Source: Bacteroidota bacterium (lineage in GTDB: Bacteria; Bacteroidota; Ignavibacteria; Kryptoniales; JAKASW01). Taken from it: 64,000 nucleotides of DNA. Where the stretch lies: NCBI GenBank assembly GCA_021812985.1, contig JAKAMG010000001.1, forward strand, positions 241,483-305,482, given 5' to 3'. The notes under the pieces are model-generated. The model was not told where the DNA came from. It was given only the letters and a program-made list of their open reading frames with translations, and did not search any database. A program made the translations under genes and the position numbers. Position 1 is the stretch's first letter. Each line of letters starts with the position of its first letter. This document shows positions 57,007-64,000 of the stretch, in pieces.

Positions 57007-57351
57007 ATGGAATCAAGAGCAGTCGCCAGATATGTAGGATCTTCGCCCCGCAAGATGAGACTTGTGGTGGACCTTATCCGCGGCAAGAGTGTCGGACAGG
57101 CTTTGTCGATTCTGCACTTCTCCCCGAAGCACGCCGCGAAGGACGCCGAGAAGGCGGTCCGTTCGGCCGTGGCGAACATCATGAACCGGGAAGACGTCGG
57201 AAAGGTCGACGAGGAAAGCCTCTTCGTCAAGGAAATATTCGTCGACGGAGGCCCGGTGGCGAAGCGTGTACTGCCCGCCCCCCAGGGACGTGCCTACCGC
57301 ATGAGGAAAAGAAGCAACCACATAACAGTTGTTGTGGCTACGAAAGAGTGA
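57007..57351 (+). CDS. rplV: 50S ribosomal protein L22
   Basis: 114 aa. ARYVGSSPRKMRLVVDLIRG near the N-terminus and the tunnel-loop end PAPQGRAYRMRKRSNHITVV are typical. L22 lines the exit tunnel with L4. An AAGGAGTT site precedes it. Confidence 0.97.
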   Translation: MESRAVARYVGSSPRKMRLVVDLIRGKSVGQALSILHFSPKHAAKDAEKAVRSAVANIMNREDVGKVDEESLFVKEIFVDGGPVAKRVLPAPQGRAYRMRKRSNHITVVVATKE

Positions 57352-57402
57352 GTAGTGTCATGAGCAATCAGCTAAAGGCTACAAGCCATCACGGAGGAAC
57401 TT

Positions 57403-58044
57403 TTGGGACAAAAGACTAACCCTATCGGCTTCAGGCTCGGGATCACACGCGATTGGGACTCGACCTGGTTTGAGCGCAAAGGATATTCGAAGCTTCTGAC
57501 TGAAGATGAGAAGGTGAGAAATTACCTCCGCAATCGTCTCGAGAAAGCAGGCGTTTCCCGCCTCGTCATCGAGAGAAAAGGAAGCCAGATGACCGTGTCG
57601 ATTCACACAAGCCGGCCGGGAATTGTCATAGGCAAGAGCGGGAAGGATGTCAACCAGCTCGAAGCCGAGCTTAAGAAGCTTACTGGCAGGGAAGCGGTTA
57701 AGATAAAAACGTTTGAAATCAAGCGTCCCGAACTTGATGCGTACCTCGTTGCCGAGAACATAGCTAACCAGCTGGTGGGAAGGATCAACTTCCGCCGCGC
57801 GATGAAGAACGCGATCACTTCCGCTACAAGGATGGGAGCTGAGGGAATACGCGTGATGTGCGCGGGAAGACTCGGCGGCGCGGAAATCGCCCGCACAGAG
57901 CAGTACCGCGAGGGACGGGTTCCGCTCCATACACTCCGTGCTGATATCGATTACGCGAGTGTTGCAGCAAGGACTATATACGGTTTGATAGGCGTGAAGG
58001 TTTGGATTTGTCGCGGCGAAGTCTACGGACCGCTTCCGCGATAA
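57403..58044 (+). CDS. rpsC: 30S ribosomal protein S3
   Basis: 213 aa from a TTG at 57403 with GGAGGAAC upstream. It begins [20 protein letters not shown] and has a KH domain ([20 protein letters not shown]) and the C-terminal [20 protein letters not shown]. It helps form the mRNA entry tunnel. Confidence 0.97.
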   Translation: MGQKTNPIGFRLGITRDWDSTWFERKGYSKLLTEDEKVRNYLRNRLEKAGVSRLVIERKGSQMTVSIHTSRPGIVIGKSGKDVNQLEAELKKLTGREAVKIKTFEIKRPELDAYLVAENIANQLVGRINFRRAMKNAITSATRMGAEGIRVMCAGRLGGAEIARTEQYREGRVPLHTLRADIDYASVAARTIYGLIGVKVWICRGEVYGPLPR

Positions 58045-58062
58045 CAGTAAGGAGATTTTGAA

Positions 58063-58482
58063 ATGTTAATGCCAAAGAGAGTTAAGTACAGAAAGACACA
58101 ACGCGGTCGAATGCGCGGGAAGGCGCAGCGCGGGAGCTCAGTCGCTTTCGGCGATTTCGGTCTCAAGGCGCTCGAGCCAGGCTGGATTACTGCCCGCCAG
58201 ATCGAGGCCGCCCGTGTCGCACTCACGAGACAGATGAAGCGCGACGGAAGGATCTGGATCAGGATATTCCCGGATAAACCGGTAACCAAGAAGCCTGCCG
58301 AAACCAGAATGGGTAAAGGAAAAGGTATGCCTGAGTTCTGGGTGGCGGTGGTTAAGCCTGGAAGAATAATGTTCGAGATAGGCGGAGTAAGCGCATCCCT
58401 GGCTGAGGAGGCCCTCAGGCTTGCGGCGCACAAGCTCCCCATCAAGACCAAGTTTGTTGTCAGCATGGATTACGAGGGTTAA
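58063..58482 (+). CDS. rplP: 50S ribosomal protein L16
   Basis: 139 aa. It starts [20 protein letters not shown] and includes [20 protein letters not shown] and [21 protein letters not shown]16 organises the A-site side of the 50S subunit. AAGGAGA lies upstream. Confidence 0.97.
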   Translation: MLMPKRVKYRKTQRGRMRGKAQRGSSVAFGDFGLKALEPGWITARQIEAARVALTRQMKRDGRIWIRIFPDKPVTKKPAETRMGKGKGMPEFWVAVVKPGRIMFEIGGVSASLAEEALRLAAHKLPIKTKFVVSMDYEG

Positions 58483-58486
58483 CACA

Positions 58487-58732
58487 ATGATAAAGACCCA
58501 CGAACTCCGCCCGATGTCGGAGAAGGAAATATTGCAGCGTATAAAGGACAACCTGGAAGCGCTCGATAAAATAAAATTTCAGAAAGCAGTTGGCGGAGAG
58601 ATTAAAAACCCGGTGCAGGTCCGCTTCCTCAAGAAAGAAATAGCGAGAATGAGGACCATCCTCCGTGAGCGTCAGCTCGCAGGAGCCAAGAAGCCGGCAT
58701 CCACCGACTCAGATAAGAACGAGGTCGCTTGA
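58487..58732 (+). CDS. rpmC: 50S ribosomal protein L29
   Basis: 81 aa from ATG 58487; an earlier in-frame start lies inside rplP. It has [20 protein letters not shown] and the [20 protein letters not shown] helix, with a short charged tail. It sits near the tunnel exit. The stop overlaps the rpsQ ATG (TGATG). Confidence 0.93.
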   Translation: MIKTHELRPMSEKEILQRIKDNLEALDKIKFQKAVGGEIKNPVQVRFLKKEIARMRTILRERQLAGAKKPASTDSDKNEVA

Positions 58733-59001
58733 TGGAAAGCTCAGTTGAAAAGAGAAGCCTGAGAAAAGTCAGGATCGGGAAAGTTGTGAGCAACAAGATG
58801 CAGAAGTCTATCGTCGTCAGCATCGAGAGAAAGGTTCCGCACCCGATTTACAGGAAGTACTTCAAGAAGACGACGAAGCTGATGGCCCACGACGAGAAGA
58901 ACGAAGCCAGAATCGGCGACACAGTAAAGATTATGGAAACACGGCCGCTGTCGAGGAGCAAGAGATGGCGCCTCGTAGAGATTGTCGAAAAAGCGAAGTA
59001 A
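58732..59001 (+). CDS. rpsQ: 30S ribosomal protein S17
   Basis: 89 aa from ATG 58732 overlapping the rpmC stop. The OB-fold signature is [20 protein letters not shown], then [20 protein letters not shown] and [20 protein letters not shown]. Early 16S 5'-domain binder. Confidence 0.96.
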   Translation: MESSVEKRSLRKVRIGKVVSNKMQKSIVVSIERKVPHPIYRKYFKKTTKLMAHDEKNEARIGDTVKIMETRPLSRSKRWRLVEIVEKAK

Positions 59002-59015
59002 CGGAGGTTTAGAAA

Positions 59016-59384
59016 TTGATTCAGGAAGAAACGAATCTCGTGGTCGCCGACAATTCGGGCGCAAAAAAGGTGCGTTGCATTCGCGTGCTCGGCGGTCATG
59101 ACAGAAGGTATGCCGGGCTCGGAGACCTGATAGTGGTATCGGTAAAGCAGGCGATCCCCGGAGCCGAGGTGAAGAAAGGCGATGTTTCAAAGGCCGTAGT
59201 CGTCAGAACGAAAAAAGAATACAAAAGACCGGACGGTACATTCATCAGGTTCGATGAAAACGCCGCCGTGCTTCTGAACCAGCAGGGGGAGCCTCGCGGT
59301 ACTCGTATATTTGGTCCGGTAGCGAGGGAGCTTCGCGACAAGCAGTTCATGAAGATTGTTTCACTTGCCCCCGAAGTCCTTTAA
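59016..59384 (+). CDS. rplN: 50S ribosomal protein L14
   Basis: 122 aa from a TTG at 59016 with ACGGAGG upstream. It reads [20 protein letters not shown] at the start, with [20 protein letters not shown] and [20 protein letters not shown]. It lies at the subunit interface and contacts IF6/RsfS-type factors. Confidence 0.97.
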   Translation: MIQEETNLVVADNSGAKKVRCIRVLGGHDRRYAGLGDLIVVSVKQAIPGAEVKKGDVSKAVVVRTKKEYKRPDGTFIRFDENAAVLLNQQGEPRGTRIFGPVARELRDKQFMKIVSLAPEVL

Positions 59385-59398
59385 GAGAGGTTTCAGGA

Positions 59399-59722
59399 AT
59401 GAACGTACACAAAAATGACATGGTTTTGGTAATAGGCGGCAACTCCAGAGGAAAGTCCGGTAAGGTGTTGCGCGTCATCCCCGAGAAGGAAAGAATTCTT
59501 GTCGAGGGAGTGAATATCAGAAAACGGCATACGAAGCCGACTAGGCAGATGCCTGCGGGAGGGATAATGGAGCGTGAGCAGTCGATCCATTCCTCGAACG
59601 TCATGGTGATTTGTCCGAAGTGTAACAAGGCGACCCGGGTTGGGCACGCCACTGTGGCAGCGACTACCGGCGGACGGAAGCAGAAGATGCGCGTCTGCAA
59701 AAGCTGCAAAGAAATGTTTTAA
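59399..59722 (+). CDS. rplX: 50S ribosomal protein L24
   Basis: 107 aa. The KOW motif is VHKNDMVLVIGGNSRGKSGK, followed by EGVNIRKRHTKPTRQMPAGG. Assembly initiator. Near its C-terminus are two CxxC pairs (ICPKCNK and VCKSCKEM) that could bind zinc. Confidence 0.96.
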   Translation: MNVHKNDMVLVIGGNSRGKSGKVLRVIPEKERILVEGVNIRKRHTKPTRQMPAGGIMEREQSIHSSNVMVICPKCNKATRVGHATVAATTGGRKQKMRVCKSCKEMF

Positions 59723-59735
59723 TAGAGTCTGAGAA

Positions 59736-60446
59736 ATGGCAAAAGAGAAAAACGAAAACGCGACGCCGCAGGGCGGAAAAGAAAAGAAGCCAAAGGCTCC
59801 TGCCCAGCCGAAAGCAAAGGGCGCGAAGCAGGAAGCTGCACCGGCTGAAGAAGTAATGGAAGCAAGTGTTCCACCTCGTCTTCTTGAAGTCTACAAGAAA
59901 GAGGTTATACCGAGCCTTATGAAGCGGTTCGGTTACAAGAACACGATGCAGGTTCCCAAGCTCGAGAAGATCTCGATCAACTGCGGTGTTGGGCAGGCGA
60001 CCCAGGATCAGAAGATCCTTGAGACCGTGGTTAGGGAGCTCACGGTGATATCCGGTCAGAAGCCGGCAATCACTCGCTCGAAGAAGGCTATATCAAACTT
60101 CAAGCTTCGCGAGAACATCGCCATCGGTTGCAAGATCACGCTGAGGAGCGCGAAGATGTACGAGTTCATGGACCGGCTCATCAGCCTCGCGATACCCCGC
60201 GTCCGAGATTTCCGGGGAGTGCCTGACAAGTCGTTCGACGGACGAGGGAACTACACGCTCGGTCTGAAGGAACAGATAATATTTCCTGAAATCGACGTCG
60301 ACAAGATCGAACGAATCTTCGGTATGGACATCACATTCGTGACGACCGCCCGAACAGATGAAGAGGCTTATGAGCTGCTGAAGGGCTTCGGGTTGCCTTT
60401 CAGGAAACGAGAAGCGTCCGAAGGTGCCTTCGGAGCGGCTGCTTAA
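59736..60446 (+). CDS. rplE: 50S ribosomal protein L5 with N-terminal extension
   Basis: 236 aa, about 55 longer than the usual 179-180. The L5 core starts near residue 46 ([20 protein letters not shown]) and is complete: [40 protein letters not shown] and [20 protein letters not shown]. Residues 1-45 are Lys/Ala/Pro/Glu-rich and lack hydrophobic residues. An internal ATG at 59856 would give a near-standard protein but has no clear ribosome site. L5 forms the 5S rRNA particle. Confidence 0.95.
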   Translation: MAKEKNENATPQGGKEKKPKAPAQPKAKGAKQEAAPAEEVMEASVPPRLLEVYKKEVIPSLMKRFGYKNTMQVPKLEKISINCGVGQATQDQKILETVVRELTVISGQKPAITRSKKAISNFKLRENIAIGCKITLRSAKMYEFMDRLISLAIPRVRDFRGVPDKSFDGRGNYTLGLKEQIIFPEIDVDKIERIFGMDITFVTTARTDEEAYELLKGFGLPFRKREASEGAFGAAA

Positions 60447-60465
60447 TTTCGAAAGGAGTATTTGA

Positions 60466-60651
60466 GTGGCGCGAACAGCAATGATAGTGAAGGCTCAGCG
60501 CGAGCCAAAGTATAAGGTAAGAAAGCACAACCGCTGCACGATTTGTGGGCGCCCCAGAGCGTACTACCGCAAGTTCGGCGTCTGCCGCATTTGCTTCAGA
60601 AAGTTGGCTTTAGACGGGTTGATACCCGGTATTAAAAAAGCAAGTTGGTAA
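60466..60651 (+). CDS. rpsN: 30S ribosomal protein S14, zinc-binding type
   Basis: 61 aa from GTG 60466 with GAAAGGAG upstream. The short zinc form is shown by [20 protein letters not shown], two CxxC pairs, and the tail [16 protein letters not shown]. Head protein near the decoding site. Confidence 0.97.
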   Translation: MARTAMIVKAQREPKYKVRKHNRCTICGRPRAYYRKFGVCRICFRKLALDGLIPGIKKASW

Positions 60652-60673
60652 TTTAATTCAGGAGTGGAAGTCG

Positions 60674-61069
60674 ATGTCGATGACTGACCCTATTGCCGAT
60701 TTTCTCACAAGGCTGAGAAATGCGGCAACTGCACGGCAGAGAAAAGTGGATGTGCCGTCGAGTAACATGAAGAGAGCCATTACGAAAATCCTGTATGAGC
60801 AGCACTACATAGATAAGTACAGTGAGATGGACACGGACACCCAGGGAACCATTAGGATTTATCTGAGGTACTATAATGGCCGACCTGTACTTACGGGCTT
60901 GAAGAGGATTTCGGTTCCGGGGCGGCGGGTCTATGCCGGCGCGGAGGAGCTCCCCAAGGTCCTGAACGGTCTCGGCGTCGCGATCGTTTCGACCAACAAG
61001 GGCGTAATGACAGACAAGGATGCCCGTCGCATGAATGTCGGCGGAGAAATAATCTGTTACATTTGGTAA
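60674..61069 (+). CDS. rpsH: 30S ribosomal protein S8
   Basis: 131 aa. [20 protein letters not shown] opens the protein, and the C-terminus [20 protein letters not shown] binds the 16S central domain. ATG 60674 or 60680 are both possible, differing by two residues. It is a known spc-operon autoregulator in E. coli. Confidence 0.96.
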   Translation: MSMTDPIADFLTRLRNAATARQRKVDVPSSNMKRAITKILYEQHYIDKYSEMDTDTQGTIRIYLRYYNGRPVLTGLKRISVPGRRVYAGAEELPKVLNGLGVAIVSTNKGVMTDKDARRMNVGGEIICYIW

Positions 61070-61087
61070 TTACAAGGAGTTTCTAAA

Positions 61088-61627
61088 GTGTCACGAATAG
61101 GTAAAAAGCCAGTCCCGATTCCGAAAGGAGTGACTGTGCAGGTGTCCGACGGCGTGGTCAAGGTGAAGGGGCCGAAGGGTGAACTGTCGGCAGAACTTCA
61201 TCAGGCAGTCTCCGTCGAGGTGGGCGCCGAAGAAGCGGTTGTAAAAGTCCGCGGCAATTCTTTCGACGCCGTGCACGGCCTCTGGAGAGCACTCCTGAAC
61301 AACATGGTCGACGGAGTAACCAAGGGTTTTGAGAAGAAGCTTGAGATAATCGGAGTTGGCTACAGGGCCGAGATGAAGGGCTCCAACATTCAGATGATAC
61401 TCGGCTTTTCTCACCCTATACTCTTCAGACCGCCTCAGGGAATCAAGATAGAGACCCCTTCGCCGACAAATATTGTGATATCCGGGATGGACAGACAGCT
61501 TGTCGGACAGGTAGCGGCTAAGTTGAGAAGCTTCCGCCCGCCTGAACCATACAAGGGCAAGGGTGTGAAGTACGAGAATGAAGTAATTCGTCGCAAAGCT
61601 GGAAAAGCAGCGGCAGCGGCTAAATAA
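61088..61627 (+). CDS. rplF: 50S ribosomal protein L6
   Basis: 179 aa from GTG 61088 with AAGGAG upstream. SRIGKKPVPIPKGVTVQVSD and the C-terminal EPYKGKGVKYENEVIRRKAG are diagnostic. It lies near the sarcin-ricin loop and factor site. A short Ala-rich tail ends the protein. Confidence 0.97.
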   Translation: MSRIGKKPVPIPKGVTVQVSDGVVKVKGPKGELSAELHQAVSVEVGAEEAVVKVRGNSFDAVHGLWRALLNNMVDGVTKGFEKKLEIIGVGYRAEMKGSNIQMILGFSHPILFRPPQGIKIETPSPTNIVISGMDRQLVGQVAAKLRSFRPPEPYKGKGVKYENEVIRRKAGKAAAAAK

Positions 61628-61646
61628 AGACTTGAGGTCTAATTAA

Positions 61647-62018
61647 ATGGGACGTCTAGAAACGAAAGTAGTGCGCCGGGAAAGAGCCAAACGAGGTCAG
61701 CGCAAGAAAATCCAGGGAACCACGGAACGCCCGCGCTTAGTGGTGTTCAGGAGCCTGAAGCACATCTATGGCACTATCGTAGATGACAGCCAGGGCACAA
61801 CACTTCTACAGGTCTCGAGCCTGAACAAGGAAATCGCCGATGAGCTGAAAGCGGTCAAAGGAAAGTCGAACGTAAGCAAACTCGTGGGCATGGCGCTGGC
61901 AAAGAAGGCTTTGGCGAAAAACATAGACAAGGTCGTATTCGACCGCGGCGGACGCGTTTACCATGGTCGACTCAAGGCTTTCGCGGATGGTGCGCGAGAG
62001 GGCGGCTTGAAGTTTTGA
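61647..62018 (+). CDS. rplR: 50S ribosomal protein L18
   Basis: 123 aa. It has ERPRLVVFRSLKHIYGTIVD and the C-terminal VFDRGGRVYHGRLKAFADGA motif that contacts 5S rRNA together with L5. Ribosome site GACTTGAGG is weak. Confidence 0.96.
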   Translation: MGRLETKVVRRERAKRGQRKKIQGTTERPRLVVFRSLKHIYGTIVDDSQGTTLLQVSSLNKEIADELKAVKGKSNVSKLVGMALAKKALAKNIDKVVFDRGGRVYHGRLKAFADGAREGGLKF

Positions 62019-62052
62019 CCATGATCACCACGATTAAGAAGGCATTTGACAG

Positions 62053-62616
62053 ATGAAATTAAAAGACCTGAAGAACGCACAGAGAGTTAAGCCCGATCAG
62101 ACCGAGCTGAAGGAAAAGCTGGTTCACATCAATCGCGTAGCGAAAGTGGTGAAAGGCGGACGCCGCTTCAGCTTCAACGCCATCATTGTCGTCGGTGACG
62201 GCAAGGGGAGCGTCGGAGTCGGACTCGGTAAAGCCAACGAGGTGAACGATGCAATCAGCAAGGGAGTCGACGACGCGAAGAAGAATGTCGTTCACGTCGC
62301 CGTCCTGAAGGGGACCGTTCCTCATCCGGTCGTCGGAAAATTCGGCGCGGCGAAAGTCCTGTTGAAGCCCGCCACTCCAGGAACCGGTGTTATCGCTGGC
62401 GGCGGCGTCAGGGCGGTGCTCGAATCTGCAGGAGTGCAGGACGTGCTGACGAAGTCGATGGGATCTTCGAATCCGCATAACGTTGTCAAGGCGACGATGC
62501 GTGCGCTCCTGAATCTCTCCGACGCGCATATGGTTGCTCAGAAGCGCGGCATGAAGACCAGGGATCTCTTCGATGTCGTAAAGGTTGAACAGCAGGCTGC
62601 GGAGGTGGCAAAGTGA
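62053..62616 (+). CDS. rpsE: 30S ribosomal protein S5
   Basis: 187 aa. The double-stranded-RNA-binding part has [20 protein letters not shown] and [20 protein letters not shown], and the C-terminal domain [20 protein letters not shown]. It takes part in decoding fidelity and mRNA unwinding. The stop overlaps the rpmD GTG. Confidence 0.97.
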   Translation: MKLKDLKNAQRVKPDQTELKEKLVHINRVAKVVKGGRRFSFNAIIVVGDGKGSVGVGLGKANEVNDAISKGVDDAKKNVVHVAVLKGTVPHPVVGKFGAAKVLLKPATPGTGVIAGGGVRAVLESAGVQDVLTKSMGSSNPHNVVKATMRALLNLSDAHMVAQKRGMKTRDLFDVVKVEQQAAEVAK

Positions 62617-62801
62617 GCGCTGTAAAGAAAATTAAGATAACTCAGATAAGAAGCACTATCGAGAGGCCGGAAAGACAGAAGCGCACGATTGAGGCGCTCG
62701 GGCTCGGCAGGATCAGAAAGTCGGTAGTCAAAACAGATACTCCTCAGATAAGAGGAATGATCGCGAAGGTACAACATCTCGTTCGCGTTGAAGAGGCCTA
62801 G
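62613..62801 (+). CDS. rpmD: 50S ribosomal protein L30
   Basis: 62 aa from GTG 62613 overlapping the rpsE stop by 4 nt. [20 protein letters not shown] and [20 protein letters not shown] are family-typical. It sits in the 50S core, and its presence fits the spc operon order. Confidence 0.95.
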   Translation: MSAVKKIKITQIRSTIERPERQKRTIEALGLGRIRKSVVKTDTPQIRGMIAKVQHLVRVEEA

Positions 62802-62811
62802 GAGATCTTAG

Positions 62812-63303
62812 ATGAATATTCTCGGTAATTTGAAATACGCCCCCGGTGCGAGAAAGAAGACCAAGAGGATCGGGCGCGGAGTCGGCTCTGGACACGGCAA
62901 GACCGCAGGCAAGGGTCACAAGGGTCAGCGGTCCCGCTCTGGCGACCAGATCAGGCCGTGGTTTGAAGGCGGTCAAATGCCGCTTAACCGGCGGATCCCG
63001 AAGTTTGGATTCACGAGCCCGTTTCGCGTGGAGTTCCAGATTGTCAATGTCTCGACTCTCGGAAAACTCGCCGAATCGGGAAAACTGGCCGATGGTGTTG
63101 TCAATCCGGCCGTACTGTTCAAGGTAGGAGCTGTCGCTAAGAAGAGCGTCCCTGTGAAGATACTGGGTGACGGCAATCTTACGGCGAAGCTCAACGTGAC
63201 CGCAAACGCGTTCAGCAAGTCCGCCACGGAGAAGATCACGGCCGCCGGCGGAAAAGTTGAAACGATCCCGGCAATCGGCGGGACAAAAACCCTCGAGTCA
63301 TAA
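62812..63303 (+). CDS. rplO: 50S ribosomal protein L15
   Basis: 163 aa. The N-terminus is glycine/lysine-rich as expected: KRIGRGVGSGHGKTAGKGHK, then FEGGQMPLNRRIPKFGFTSP. A late 50S assembly protein. secY begins 3 nt after the stop. Confidence 0.96.
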   Translation: MNILGNLKYAPGARKKTKRIGRGVGSGHGKTAGKGHKGQRSRSGDQIRPWFEGGQMPLNRRIPKFGFTSPFRVEFQIVNVSTLGKLAESGKLADGVVNPAVLFKVGAVAKKSVPVKILGDGNLTAKLNVTANAFSKSATEKITAAGGKVETIPAIGGTKTLES

Positions 63304-63306
63304 CAA

Positions 63307-64000
63307 ATGTCGAGACTAACTGACAGTCTAAGAAACATTTTCAAGGTAGAGGACCTCAGAAAGAGGATACTCTATTCCGCGGGACTCCTCATCGTGGTCC
63401 GCATCGGCGCGCACATAACCCTTCCCGGAGTTGATGCCTCGCTCCTTGCGGAAGCGAGCCGAAGTCAGGCTCAGAACACGCTGTTCGGGTTGTATGACCT
63501 GTTCGCCGGCGGCGCGTTCCAGAATGCGGCAGTGTTCGCGCTTGGAATAATGCCCTATATCAGCGCCCAGATCGTCATACAGCTCCTTGGCGCGGTGGTC
63601 CCTTACTTCCAGAAGCTTCAGAGGGAAGGCGAAGAAGGACAGCGTAAGATCACCCAGCTTTCGCGTTATGGCACAGTTATCGTGTCTGCGCTTCAGGCCT
63701 GGGGCGTCAGCGTCAGACTTGAAAGCATGACCACGGGCGGCGGGCTTCCGGTTGTTCCTGACGTCGTGCGGGGTCTTGGTTTCACGATTTCGACCATCAT
63801 CGTACTCACATCGGGCACCGTATTCATGATGTGGCTCGGTGAGCAGATTACGGAGAAAGGTATCGGAAACGGTATATCGCTGATAATCACTATCGGCATC
63901 ATAGCCCGTTTCCCCAATGCCATCCTCGATGAATACCAGCTTATTAGTTCGGGAACAAGAAGTTTTATCTCTGAGATTGTCATCGTCGCGCTCATGGTTG
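63307..64000 (+). CDS. secY: Preprotein translocase subunit SecY, partial
   Basis: The first 231 codons are visible and run off the right edge. The protein starts MSRLTDSLRNIFKVEDLRKR and continues with ILYSAGLLIVVRIGAHITLP, the plug-region LFGLYDLFAGGAFQNAAVFA, GIMPYISAQIVIQLLGAVVP and GEQITEKGIGNGISLIITIG. It is the channel subunit of the Sec translocon, partner of SecE (38076). At least five membrane helices are in view. Confidence 0.97.
   Translation, partial: MSRLTDSLRNIFKVEDLRKRILYSAGLLIVVRIGAHITLPGVDASLLAEASRSQAQNTLFGLYDLFAGGAFQNAAVFALGIMPYISAQIVIQLLGAVVPYFQKLQREGEEGQRKITQLSRYGTVIVSALQAWGVSVRLESMTTGGGLPVVPDVVRGLGFTISTIIVLTSGTVFMMWLGEQITEKGIGNGISLIITIGIIARFPNAILDEYQLISSGTRSFISEIVIVALMV

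Overview
The window reads as one contiguous piece of a bacterial chromosome, moderately GC-rich by eye, from a Gram-negative member of the FCB superphylum, most likely near Ignavibacteria/Chlorobiota. The evidence is: (i) a DUF4296-like small lipoprotein and a DUF3108 protein; (ii) a RecQ with the long insertion between helicase and zinc domains that Bacteroidota-type RecQs carry; (iii) an outer-membrane barrel protein with a TolB-like propeller; (iv) the order etfB-etfA-bifunctional nuclease. Unlike many Bacteroidota, it shows strong Shine-Dalgarno sites, and TTG is a frequent start codon. No taxonomic marker was searched, so the lineage is an inference.

Layout. 1-1965 (minus): a truncated bifunctional nuclease gene and electron-transfer flavoprotein etfAB. 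2206-10000 (plus): an NlpC/P60 hydrolase, an HNH endonuclease, trpS, then the tightly overlapping scpA-scpB-rluB and rsmG-lysS (chromosome condensation, rRNA modification, tRNA charging). 10116-20041 (plus): a GH57 glucanotransferase, a C-terminal processing protease, a DUF3108 protein, gamma-carbonic anhydrase, a metallo-beta-lactamase-fold hydrolase, and a large secreted peptidase/propeller/barrel protein. 20128-25251: the most accessory-looking part, with a secreted Sel1-repeat protein, a small lipoprotein-like gene, a decayed metzincin-type metalloprotease gene, and an amino-acid permease. 25600-30231: nuoABCDEF of respiratory complex I, without nuoG-N. 30342-36404: dut, a polysaccharide deacetylase, an AI-2E-family permease, rsmI, a DUF4296-like lipoprotein and, on the minus strand, a long recQ.

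36635-37934 is a tRNA cluster (Thr-TGT, Tyr-GTA, Gly-TCC, Thr-GGT, rpmG, Trp-CCA). Between tRNA-Tyr and tRNA-Gly lies the oddest structure of the window: five tandem 96-bp units. Each copies the 5' two thirds of the adjacent tRNA-Gly, replaces its anticodon arm with a 7-bp hairpin, and loses the 3' acceptor half. From 38076 to the right edge runs the translation/transcription core on one strand: secE-nusG-rplKAJL-rpoBC, then the str block rpsL-rpsG-fusA-tuf, then the S10 and spc blocks rpsJ through secY, cut by the window end. An 11-bp GAAA-tetraloop terminator and a promoter candidate separate rpoC from rpsL. A perfect 15-bp inverted repeat separates rplL from rpoB.

Most of the window is conserved housekeeping sequence. 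The observations most worth a second look are the tRNA-Gly-derived array, the broken metalloprotease (a stop codon lies exactly inside its zinc motif), the long disordered extensions on ScpB and ribosomal protein L5, and an AT-rich motif recurring directly before nuoD, nuoE and rplC.
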